Assembly: GCF_017654505.1 (NCBI RefSeq)
Contig: NC_054534.1
Span: 23,160,252-23,224,251 of the forward strand
From: Polyodon spathula
Taxonomy: Eukaryota; Chordata; Actinopteri; Acipenseriformes; Polyodontidae
DNA length: 64,000 bases
Direction: 5' to 3'
Shown here: positions 23,695-34,499 of the stretch, piece after piece
Position numbering within the stretch: position 1 is the first letter of the stretch
Layout: each line of letters opens with the position of its first letter
Notes under the pieces: model-generated
Databases searched by the model: none
What the model saw: only the letters and a program-made list of their open reading frames with translations
Told to the model about the DNA's origin: nothing
Made by a program: the position numbers and the translations under genes

Positions 23695-25062
23695 GGCCCA
23701 GGGGATTTCTTTATTTTAAGAGCTCCTAGTCCCTTTAACACTTCTGCCTCCGTTATGCTAAAATTATTTAAAACTGGACAGGAACAGATTGACATGTGGG
23801 GCATGTTGCCTGTATCCTCCTTTGTAAAAACTTGTGAAAATAATTAATTTAATATATTTGTTTTTTTTTCTTCGTCTATGATTTTGCCATTTGTATCTCT
23901 TAGACATTTAACCTCCTCTTTAAATGTTTTCTTGCTGTTGTAATATTGGAAAAATATTTTGGAATTGGTTTTAGCCCCCTTAGCAATGTTCATTTCTATT
24001 TCTCTCTTGGCCTTTCTAACTTCCTTTTTGACTTGCGTTTGCAGTTCCATGTACTCATTCTGTGTACTTTGTTTTTGGTCCCTTTAAGACACTCTGTAAG
24101 TGTCTTTTTTTGCTGAATATTTTTTTTAATTGATCCATTAAACCATTTTGGCAATTTAGTTTTACATTTAGATTTGTCTACTTTAAGGATGTAATTGTTT
24201 TGCGCCTCTAGAACTATATTTTTAAAAAACTCCATCCTTTTTCCGTGGATGTTTTCTTTATTTTACTCCAATCTACTTCTGTTAGTCTTTGTTTCATACC
24301 TTCATAGTTTGCCTTTCTAAAATTGTAAACCTTAGTTTTAGTCATTACTTTTTGGGTTTTAAAAACCAGTGGTTCCCTGACCTCTGTTTTAGTTATTCTG
24401 TCTTCGTTATTTAAAAAAGACTAAATCAAGGCATGCCTCCCCTCTAGTCAGTGCCTTGACAAATTGTGTTAGGAAGCACTCATTTGTCATTTCCACCATT
24501 TCAATTTCGTCCGTCATGTTACCCACCGTGTTTTCCCATTTTATATTGGTGAAGTTGAAATCCCCCATTAGTATGGCTTCTCCTTAGCTACAAGCATTTC
24601 TAATGTCATTGTATAACAGATTATTTTGTTTGCCATCTGAATTTGGCGGTCTATAGCATGCTCTTATTATTATGCCCTTTGAATTTTTGTCTGTTATTCT
24701 GGTACCCATATTGATTCAGCTTTGTTTTCTTTGTCCAGATTTAACATCTGGGCTTCAAGACTGTTTCCTATGTATAGTGCTATGTCTTATGTCCTGCCTG
24801 TCTTTCCTATACAGTGTATACCCACTAATATTATATTCATCCCCATCACTTTCAGACAACCATGTTTCTGTAACCCCTATCACATCATAGTTACTTGTTA
24901 GTTCAGTAGCTTCAAGTTCTAACATTTTGTTTCTGATACTACTAGCATTTAGATAAATACATTTAATGGCTGTCTTACCTGAGTTGTTGTCCTTGTTTTG
25001 ATGTGGTCTCCCTTCTGTTTTTTTGTTGATTTCTTGCCCCTTCATTTCTAGTTTAAATGCCA
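23695..25062 (-). pseudogene. CR1-like LINE, inverted 5' half (endonuclease and linker)
   Basis: Read on the reverse strand from 25062 down. The N-terminal endonuclease is recognisable: CIYLNASSIRNKMLELEATE followed shortly by YDVIGVTETWLSES, the substrate-contacting and catalytic region of AP-type endonucleases of LINEs. After a break the frame continues in pieces to the linker between endonuclease and RT (KAKREIEMNIAKGAKTNSK, about 23990), and ends near 23695 in LGALKIKKSPGP, just before the RT core. Several frameshifts and stops make it non-functional. It is directly joined, head to head, with the 3' half of the same kind of element starting at about 25063. Confidence 0.85.
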
Positions 25063-25195
25063 AGAACTAAGATCATGCAACAGTCTCTTGACACAGGGGT
25101 TGTACTAGAGAATTGCAAACATAATACCAATCCACCAAAAGGGAAACAAAACCAAACCAGGTAACTACGGACCAATAAGCCTGACTTCTATTATA

Positions 25196-26649
25196 CACTG
25201 AACAAAAATATAAACGCAACATGCAACAGTTTCAAAGATTTTACTGAGTTACAGTTCATATAAGGAAATCAGTCAATTGAAATAAATTAATTAGGCCCTA
25301 ATCTATGGATTTCACATGACTGGGAATTCAGATATGGATCTGTTGGTCACAGATACCTTAAAAAAAGGTAGGGGCATGGATCAAAAAACCAGTCAGTATC
25401 TGGTGTGACCACCATTTGCCTCATGCAGAGCATCACATCTCCTTCGCATAGAGTTGATCAGGCTGTTGACTGTGGCCTGTGGAATGTTCAATGGCTGTGC
25501 AAAGTTGATGGATATTGGCAGGAACTGGAACACGCTGTCGTACACGTCGATCCAGAGCATACCAAACATGCTAAAAAGATGACATGTCTGGTGAGTATGC
25601 AGGCCATGGAAGAACTGGGACATTTACATCTTCCAGGAATTGCGTACAGATCCTTGCGACATGCTGAAACATGAGGTGATGGCGTCAAATGAATGGCACG
25701 ACAATGGGCCTCAGGATCTTGTCATGGTATCTCTGTGCATTCAAATTGCCATCAATAAAATGCAATTGTGTTCATTGTCCATAGCTTATGCCTTCACATA
25801 CCATAACCCCACCGCCACCATGGGGCACTCTGTTCACAACGTTGACATCAGCAAACCGCTCGCCCACACAACTCCATACTCACTGTCTGCCATCTGCCCG
25901 GTACAGTTGAAAGAGGCATTCATCCATGAAGAGCACACTTCTACAGCGTGCCATTGGCCATCAAAGGTGAGCATTTGCCCACTGAATTCGGTTACGATGC
26001 CGAACTGCAGTCAGGTCAAGACCCTGGTGAACACGACAAGCATACAGATTAGCTTCCTTGAGACGGTTTCTGACAGTTTGTGCAGAAATTCTTTGGTTGT
26101 GCAAACCCACAGTTTCATCAGCTGTCCGAGTGGCTGGTCTCAGATGATCCCGCAGGTTGTGGAGGTCCTGGGCTGGCGTGGTTACATGTGGTCTGCAGTT
26201 ATGAGGCCAGTTGGACGTACTGCCAAATCCTCTAAAACGACGTTGGAGGCGGCTTATGGTAGAGAAATGTACATTCAATTCTCTGTCAACAGCACTGGTG
26301 GACATTCCTGCAGTCAGCATGCCAATTGCATGCTCCCTCAAAACTTGAGACATCTTTGAGACATTGTGTTGTATGACAAAACTGCACATTTTAGAGTGGC
26401 CTTTTATTGTCCCCAGCACAAGGTGCACCTGTGTAATGATCATGCTGTTTAATCAGCTTCTTGATATACCACACCTGTCAGATGGATGGATTCTTGGCAA
26501 AGGAGAAATGCTCACTAACAGGGATGTAAAAAAAGTTGTGAACAAAATGAAGCTTTTTGTGTGTTTGGAAAATTTCTGGAATCTTTTATTTCAACTCATG
26601 AAACATGGACACAACACTTTACATGTTGCATTTATATTTTTGTTCAGTG
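25196..26649 (-). mobile_element. Tc1-like transposon inserted in the LINE
   Basis: 1454 bp with terminal inverted repeats of about 28 bp: the left end starts cactgaacaaaaatataaac, and the right end is its complement with one mismatch in the first 28. It is flanked by TA on both sides (25194-25195 and 26650-26651), the Tc1/mariner target duplication. Removing the element and one TA restores continuous LINE sequence, so its borders are well fixed. The transposase gene lies on the reverse strand and is broken (see separate entry). Confidence 0.93.
25400..26353 (-). pseudogene. Tc1-like transposase, decayed
   Basis: The likely start is the ATG at 26353 on the reverse strand (MSQVLREHAIGMLTAGMS), giving the paired helix-turn-helix DNA-binding region. 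An open stretch runs to 25961 and contains ISAQTVRNRLKEANLYACR, the second DNA-binding unit, and the start of the RNase H-like catalytic domain. Beyond 25961 the DDE domain is still recognisable in pieces: the MDECLFQLYRADGR-like region, then HGGGGVMVCEGI near 25815, then a proline-rich YSPDMSS-like segment near 25580. Several stops and frameshifts interrupt it. Full Tc1 transposases have about 340 residues, which fits the 950-bp span. It is inactive, although the ends may still be recognised in trans. Confidence 0.85.
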
Positions 26650-27935
26650 TATTTAAACTTATAATAAGATCCAAAATGGAAAATTACCTATATGGTAACA
26701 GTATCCTGGGAGACAGTCATCATGGTTTTAGGAAAGGGAGATCATGTCTAACTAACCTGCTTGATTTTTTTGAGGATACATCGACAATGGATAATTGCAA
26801 AGCTTATGACATGGTTTATTTGGATTTCCAGAAAGCTTTTGACAAAGTCTTGCAAAAAAAAATTGATTCTCAAACTAAACACAGTAGGGATTCAAGGAAA
26901 TGCATGCACACGGATTAGGGAGTGGTTAACATGTAGAAAACAGAAAGTACTGATAAGAGGAGAAACCTCAAAATGGAGCGAGGTAACCAGTGGTGTACCA
27001 CAGGGATCAGTATTAGGTCCTCTGCTATTCCTAATCTACATTAATGACTTAGAATCTGGTATAGTAAGCAAACATTAAATTTGCAGATGACACAAAAATA
27101 GGAGGAGTGGCAAACATTACTGCATTCAAAATTATCTAGACAAGACTCAGAACTGGGCAGGCACATGGCAAATGACATTTAATAGAGAAAAGTGTAAGGT
27201 ACTGCACACAGGCAATAAAGATGTGCATTATAAATATCATATAGAGGATACTGAAATTGAAGAAGGAATCTATGAAAAAAGACCTTTTTTAAAAGAGTTT
27301 ATGTTGACTCATAAATGTCTTAATCTAGACAATGTGGGGAAGCTATAAAAAAGTTCAACAAGATGTTCAGATATATTATGAAAAGTGTTGAATTTAAATC
27401 AAGGGAAGTAATGTTAAAACTGTACAATGCATTAGCAAGACCTCATCTAGAATATTGTATTCAGTTCTGGTCACCTCGCTACAAAAAGGATATTTCTGCT
27501 CTAGAATGAGTGCAAAGAAGAACGACAAGGCATGTCATATGCAGACCGGCTAAGGTAATTTAATTTATTCAGTCTTGAACAAAGAAGACTACGCAGCGAC
27601 CTGATCCAAGCATTCAAAATTCTAAAAGGTATTGACAATGTTGACCCAAGGGACTTTTTTGATCTGAAAAACGAAACGAGGAACAGGGGTCACAAATGAA
27701 GATTAGACAAAAGGGCATTCATACAGATAATAGGAGGTACTTTTTTACATAGAGAATTGTGAGGGTCTGGAACCAACTCCTCAGAAATGTTGTTGAAGCT
27801 GACACCCCTGGGATCCTTCAAGAAGCTGCTTGATGAGATTCTGGATCAATAAGCTACTAACAACCAAACGAGCAAGATGGGCCGAATGACCTCCTCTCTT
27901 TTGTAAACTTTCTTATGTTCTTATGTTCTTATGTT

Positions 27936-28563
27936 CAAACCACACCATCTTCAGTGTTCCCAGCATGCAGAAGGAAACGTTGTTACACTAAACTAGTTTC
28001 TTTGTGTATACTGGGTTTGGAGTTTTTGTAAGAAACGCAGTTCCCAACAAAACAGCTAAGCAGTTGCTGGGATTTTCAGCATTGTGGTGTATCTTTCCCT
28101 CTGCAGCTAGCTTGACTCTTCACTCTTTGCGTTATTTGTCGTAATTATTCAACATTCACCTTTGAAACAGCTTCAGAAGGGTCATGTGTTGTAAACTGAT
28201 TTACTAACTAGCTGTTCAAATGGTTTATTTGATTTCTTGTCATTTATCAAGGAGCTGTTATCTTTAAAACAGGTGTTGTAACCTTGATTCCAGGGAATTA
28301 TAGGTGTGTGGTTTGCAGTCCATGGGTTGTATTGTATTACACTACTGACAAGAGAGGAGCCTGAATCATTTAACGTTTACTCCCGGCACTGAGATAGCAC
28401 ACAGATCTGCAAGATTCACAATCTATATTGTGTGGAATACAGATAATAGCAGCATAATGCCTACAGAATATCTAGTTTTAATCCTTTGCATTGTCTTACC
28501 CTTAGCAGTAGCAATGTTATCATTCCCACACTACAAACTAAAAAAGTTAACTAACTAAGCTAA
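27936..28563. other. Unassigned sequence
   Basis: No coding or repeat signal recognised. Confidence 0.4.
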
Positions 28564-28650
28564 CTAGCTGTTGCTATCTGATTCTGTTTCACTTCCTGTT
28601 CCGAAGGTCAGCTTCATGAACTGGTCTGGTCTCACTCCCCTGGTCCAAGT
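28564..28650 (-). CDS. Candidate terminal exon, unidentified
   Basis: On the reverse strand a pyrimidine-rich tract (tccttatctttctaag) forms a good splice acceptor, followed at 28650 by 28 sense codons in phase 0 and a stop (tag at 28566-28564). The encoded tail begins TWTRGVRPDQFMKLTFG and ends with an acidic/serine run (ETESDSNS), a common kind of C-terminus. I do not recognise the protein. There is no poly(A) signal that I can tie to it with confidence. The call rests only on splice-site quality and peptide composition and could be a chance open frame. Confidence 0.25.
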   Translation of the reverse strand, partial: TWTRGVRPDQFMKLTFGTGSETESDSNS

Positions 28651-29961
28651 CTTAGAAAGATAAGGACATTGAAATAAAACCAGTACTAACAAAAACAAGC
28701 AGAAAGACATTTGACATTCCTTTAAAGACCAGTGAGGAATAGAACCAATGCTGCACCTGTTATTCAACCTTCAAAAAAAAGGTTTGTTCGTCAAAACACA
28801 AAATAATAAAAATCGCTGAATTTAAAACAAAAAGACTATTTCAGTGTTGTCCATTGCACAAGTGATTATTATTGTTACATTCATGTGTTTTATATTCAAA
28901 TTGTATTATAATATCTACATGTTTTTACCACAGGATGAAGTCTAAGATGCATCTACATTTTTATAAGAACTGCAAAAAATTAAACACTACACAGAATACA
29001 GCACATTAAACATGGGAACATGCATTCACACTTACTGTACATCCAGTCAGTGCTGAACTCAACTCTTGAATACCAATGCACATGAGGTCAGTGGGAGCTC
29101 ATGTTAAACCTCAGAGCTATACACTATAGCAGCAATGGATCCCAGCAGAAATACCCCAATGCTTCAGTGGATCAGTAGCCTAACAGTATATTGAATATGT
29201 TGACCAGACATCTAGTTTGATCGAGACCATCCCTTTTTCCCATCAAATCTCCCGGTCCTTACTTTTTTCCATAAAAAAAAGTCCTGGTTTAGAATAGAGC
29301 CAGATGCAATCTTTGCATTAATTACGTAAACAATCAACTATCAAAATAATGAAATCTGAATCATATTTTTCATATAGGTTACGTCACTGACTTTAAAGTA
29401 TGCAAAATTATAGAAATGAAGGGCAAAAAATAGGAATACATATGGTTAGAATATATAGTTAAGCATGACCAGGAATTGGAAGAGAAGTGCAGTGGCTGTG
29501 CAGCAGTCAGAGGTTGCTGTTTTTTGTAAGTTTAATGAGAAAACAGTTAGTGATAAAAGCACTATATTCAATATTTAAGCTTTGGAAATCTGGTCACTCC
29601 AATGTTTTCCATGGATAAATCTATAAATGGCCAGGAACATAGTTAGAATTTTTTTTCATGATATGGTGCAAAGAACTTTAATAGCACACTTTCTATTTCA
29701 GCGGTGCCATTTCAAATATAATTTCAGTACAGTAATGAAATCCAATGAAGCACAATGAACACCCAGGAGCCAGCAGCCCATATGCATCCTATATGCACAG
29801 AAAGGAGGAGGACAGACAAATAGACATCTGCTGCTGTTCCCTGGAGACCTGTTAAATATCTACTATCTATGGTGTAGCCTGGTCATTCCAAGGTTGCTGA
29901 CCTTTTTATGGCTAGAGCGGAATGAAGACCAGCGTTCCTGTTTTACTGGGAGTGTTCACAG
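28651..29961. other. Unassigned sequence between two exon-like islands
   Basis: AT-rich, with no repeats of note and no open frame that I can support. Confidence 0.4.
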
Positions 29962-30075
29962 CTGCTGGCGGCTGTAGTGGATACTCTACAGAGTGACATT
30001 TACCTGCCAGTGCATCCCACACTGGCTTTTAGCTTTCTCAGTTTACATATGAGTCAGTCACTGCTACACAGGGTG
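29962..30075 (+). CDS. Candidate internal exon, unidentified
   Basis: A 114-bp open stretch (38 codons, phase 0 at both ends) lies between a plausible acceptor (agtgttcacag, ending 29961) and a consensus donor (gtgagt, starting 30076). The peptide begins LLAAVVDTLQSDIYLPVHP and ends HMSQSLLHRV. It is leucine-rich and amphipathic, like one or two alpha-helical repeats, but I cannot assign a family. The frame stays open beyond the donor to 30177. A symmetric phase-0 exon with a strong donor is more than expected from noise, but a single exon without recognised neighbours remains weak evidence. Confidence 0.35.
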
Positions 30076-30767
30076 GTGAGTCAAGAAGAAAAAATACCAA
30101 GCCTCCATCTTCTAGTTTTACTGTTTAATGTCAACCAGCTCGTGAAGGCAGTGTTTTGGTGCAGGCTCTGTAGATAAACAAGATACCTGACTCGGTTTAA
30201 ACCAACAATGATTCACAGTGATTTTTCATTTCTTTTTGTTCTCAGAAAAGAGTAATAACCTTAGTTATGAATGTCAGGAGGAGTGGTGGATTTGTTATTG
30301 CACTATAGTGCTCTTTTGACAAACATTTTGTTGTATAACTTTATTGCACTAATGCTCAAGGTTTTTACAATATGTAACATTAGACAAATGAAAAGATGCA
30401 AACAGCCATGATCAAATGTATTTTACCAAATGATAAACACAACAATAATAATTTGAACACATTCAAACAGCATTACCATTCCCAAATCGCTTGAAAGCAC
30501 AAAGCGGGCAAAGCTTTTTTTGAGGATAAAAAAAAGTATATGAGTACTGCTCCTTTTTTTGCATGGCAAACAGATACATCAATTGACATTGCCTGTCATT
30601 CTCAGCTTTCTATAGTTGTGCGGTATGTGGAAGAATTTTGAAATATACAAGATCGTTTTCCTGGTTTTTTTGGACGTAACCAGTGGGTGTGATGTGCAGT
30701 CAGTTTTCAACCTCATTAGCACAGCAATGGCAGAGTATGATTATGAAGAAAAACAGCACACTAATCT

Positions 30768-30812
30768 CTACAAGTATGCTGAGTTACATGAAGAAACTCA
30801 GCATACTTGTAG
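30768..30812. repeat. Perfect 18-bp hairpin
   Basis: ctacaagtatgctgagtt (30768-30785) is followed, after a 9-base loop, by its exact complement aactcagcatacttgtag (30795-30812). The stem has no mismatches. It could be a foldback element remnant, a structured RNA or chance. There is no obvious extension of pairing outside the stem. Confidence 0.85.
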
Positions 30813-31844
30813 TGTTTCAGATCAGCTGCTTTCATAAACAAACTAACTGCATTCAATGACAATGTTTCAACTACAAGTCTTTTTCAGTGTCTTCAAAACT
30901 TTTAAAGCATGGAAAGATCAATAATGTAATGTTCAAAAATCTAATCTCAGCACTGTAAGATGTAAAGTGTTGTAGTGTGGGATGATTGACTGTTTGGCCC
31001 AGGATCTCGCCTTCTGGACCTATAGGAGCCGTCCTTGTTGGAGGTGTGACTTCCGACGTCGGTCAGAGGTCACCAAGGCTGGCTGATGAAGGACCACCAA
31101 CACCCAGAAGAGAGATACAGTTGCAAAGGAGGCGGTGGGGAAGTAGTGGAAGGTGAACCTGGACTGTATAGGTTAAGGAACGAAAAGGATTAGCATAGCG
31201 AGCTGAGCCTCACCCCTAGAACGATGGCAAGCCTCTGACAAAAAATAAATAAAAAATCTGAAATCTTAGACGATGAATTGCACTTGGTAGAAACAGATCA
31301 TTAATATCAGATCTCAATAAAGTGTGCTAGTACTTTGTGCTCAATCTGAACAGCAGATGTCCTCTTCAGAGTGAAAAAACCATTCGACAGCTATCTTTTG
31401 TATCACATTTTATTGGTTAGGTGATTAAATGAAAAAGCCAAAACCCAGCCTTGCAGTAAATGTGTAGGTGACACGTGACCTTATGAGCTCTGCAGTCTCC
31501 CTGTAGGATTAGTGTAAACTCAGCAATTAACCTTTCACAAAGAAAGAAACTAGGGGCGTGTGTAGAGAGGGTGGGTCAGGTTAGAACACCTCTCCACTTG
31601 TTCACTGAAATCAGCCTACCACACCTACCCCATGTTATGTGATGCATGTAATGCCTTGCACCAGAACTCTTTGGTAAGTTGATAAAAGGCAATGGGGTTT
31701 TCCTGTATATTGTCGAGGTAAGAATAAAACGATTTTCGTTTCAAACGTGGAATACGAAATCGATGAAGGAGAGTATAGATCATCTCAGAACAAATAGATA
31801 TTAAGTTAAGTTAAACGATGAAGCTCACTTCACCTACTTCAGAA

Positions 31845-31952
<108 letters not shown>

Positions 31953-33495
31953 ATAATAACAGCTCTCTGAATACTTTTCCAATCCAACTTATAAAAAGAA
32001 AAACACACGCACAATTGGCACAATTCTCTAGCGTTTTCTGATGATATGCATCTTATGGTTATTCCATTAATAAGAGTTGATACAAGGCTCTTCAAAAACA
32101 TTCAAGCCCCTGTGCACATGAGAGAAGATAGAGAAAATATGGTGACAAGTTCTAGTAAATCAGCTCATCCACTGTGTTATCCTTCATTGCAAATAGAATG
32201 ACATTTTGTTTATAAACCGCAATGCAGCTTGACCAAAGGAAATCTGTTTTACTCAAGTTTACAGGAACCCTAAAGTGGACTGTGGTAATTTATCAATTGT
32301 GACCTTTTTCAATGTTAGGTATATCACAGCTAGATATGCATTCAAGTGGCAAACAGTAAATTAACACAAAGAATGTTTGGTGGTCATCTCAAAATCCCCC
32401 CCTGCGAGTGACCTAAATATTAATGTGGCTCCACAAAACATTTCCCAGCTTCATGAGACACACAGGTCCTTCCTTTTGCATTTTTGTAATATATGTATGT
32501 AAAAATGACAGGTGTTACATGATATTCTAATTTGTCATTTGTGGGTTATACAGAGTTCTGGTCCTTTAACCCTTTCTGCTGCAATCCCTTCCAAATGAAC
32601 TTGTTTTGCAGGCTGCTCAAATGTGTGGTCCCTAAGTCTGAGACATTTGAAAATGTTAACATTGAACCCTTGAATTCTTGAATACCAGAATGGGAATTTC
32701 CTCCTATTTAAGAACAAATGTAAAACGAGATGTTAATAAAGGTCTCTTTGGTCAAATTTTAATGACATTATTATAATTTATACTTTATAATGTATTTATT
32801 TTTTCCATATGAGACTTTGTCGATATCTTTGATGATGGGGCCCAAAAAATACATATATTGTGTGTGTGTTCATGGTTGTTAAAATTGACAGGAATTTGGA
32901 ATTTTGTTAACCAATTTAAAAGTTAAAAACAGAGGGTACAAATTGGATATGTGTGAGATACAAATATATATATATTTTTTCCTAACCTGCACCCATGTCA
33001 ATAAGTGGTTATATAAATGTACAGAAATGAATGATTTTAGTTATAGATAAGGTATATATATATATATATACCATAGTGGCAAGTGTGCTATGGGAATATC
33101 AAGGCCTGTATTTCGTCAAGTCTCCATGGTGCCTATAAATATAAATAAATAAATATGCTACTAGTGCAGACAGGAGAACAGGATCAACCTTCAGCTTGTT
33201 CCATTATATTTGAATTTGACTTTATTTTATAGCCCTGTTTTCTAGTAACATGAACTCATATGCCATAGATACTATCTGTATTGACCATGACTTTGATAAA
33301 TAACCATCTGTTTGCACTGGTGCAATAATTAATTTGTGTGACAAACGATGTTCTAGTTAAAATATGGGTTGCTGTGGAAATGCTGTATGTTTTTACACCA
33401 GACAACCAACACTCTTCCCATTATGCTAAGCTGTAGAGGATAGATGACTTGAATAACCTGGAAAGCATTGGAAAGTATATAGTTATTTAGTCTAC

Positions 33496-33760
33496 TGTGG
33501 CAAAGTGGTTCGCAGGGTACAGGTGTAGGAGTGATGCGGTGTGCAATAAAGAGACAAACAGTGATAATCCAATCAGAAAATAATCCCAAGCAATACACAT
33601 CTCCAACCGGAAATTTAACGTTGTGGCTGGTCCAATACAATCTTTCCCCTGCAATACTGTATAACCTCAATCTGGGGCTTTCCCGTCCGAAACAACAGGG
33701 TTCAAGGCCAAAACAGCTCATGTATAAAGACTAGCCAGTTGCCAGGATCTTGAAAGCTGT
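33496..33760 (+). other. LTR-like start upstream of the DIRS-type element
   Basis: The sequence starting TGTGGCAAAGTGGTTCGCAG resembles the 5' end of fish gypsy-type LTRs and is GC-richer than its flanks. I found no matching end or target duplication. It might instead be part of the left terminal repeat of the DIRS/Ngaro-type element that follows. Confidence 0.25.
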
Positions 33761-33839
33761 CTGATTCAGATTCAAACCTCCAGACACAGATTCCACCTCC
33801 AACTCAACACATCTCATCAGCAAATATTCAAGGACATTA

Positions 33840-34400
33840 AAGCATTTATGCAACCATTTGCAGATAACATCTGAACCATAAATTCTCGTTTGGATGCCAT
33901 GGATGCCTGGTTCAGCTCCATCCTACCCTCAAGCAGCACTCCTACCTCATCTAGCAATGTACTAGAAATGACACCAGTGTTCAGCTTGTCTTCAGCTACT
34001 ACTGCAGGATTTCAGCCCAGCTCCACTACCAGGCGCTACACTATATCTGGTCCACTCCATTGCCAAATCATCGAGGGTAAGGATGTTAATCTTGTATCAA
34101 TTCTCATTGCAACATCCAATCTTTGGCGGCTGGCATGCTCACTCCTGTGGGGTCTGCGCATCTACAGCACACTCTACTAACCTCTGCCCAAAAACAGCCG
34201 TTGCAATCAGCACCAGCACTATCCAACCACTTAGGACCCCCCTCACTTCATTAACAGACTGTCAGCTGCAAATCCAATCCACGCATCTGCACCCCCCAGT
34301 GCCTCATATAACAGGGACAAATACAAATGACCTGTTAAGTTTGCTGGAGAAAGACAGATTTGTAATAACTTTAAAAGGTTGACCTGTTTTAACTCCAACT
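33840..34400 (+). pseudogene. gag-like region of a DIRS/Ngaro-type retrotransposon, decayed
   Basis: An ATG at about 33848 opens MQPFADNI, then a stop, then a readable stretch beginning NSRLDAMDAWFSSILPSSS, rich in serine and threonine, followed by TTRRYTISGPLHCQIIEGKD and VNLVSILIATSN. Serine-rich gag-like ORFs with an 'EGKDVNLVSIL'-type segment precede RT in Ngaro/DIRS elements of fish. Frames shift several times over 560 bp. Identification depends mainly on its position just upstream of the RT and on weak resemblance. Confidence 0.5.
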
Positions 34401-34499
34401 GCAGATTCATGCATATATGCAATTTCTTCCTCAAACGCACACTCCAGGATCATCTGCCCTCTACAAAAGAAAAAATGACAATCTGCACTGACAGTTTCC

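Larger units (their letters stand above)
25063..27935 (+). pseudogene. CR1-like LINE, 3' half with reverse transcriptase and octamer tail
   Basis: The forward-strand frame resumes about 20 codons beyond where the inverted half stops (IMQQSLDTGVVLENCK, near 25072). It is interrupted by a Tc1-like transposon at 25196-26649 and then continues with RT motifs: YLDFQKAFDKV (about 26815), TSGVPQGSVLGPLLFLIYIN (about 26988-27047) and, after a frameshift, FADDTKIGG (about 27080), the YxDD-type catalytic site. C-terminal segments run on to about 27850. The element ends in ttcttatg octamers (about 27910-27935), the repeat-type tail of CR1-like LINEs. Several frameshifts show it is inactive. Confidence 0.88.

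Noticed and set aside
25640..26359. 239-codon forward open frame, the longest in the window
   Set aside because: It lies antisense to the Tc1-like transposase (25400-26353 reverse). The recognisable protein is on the other strand.
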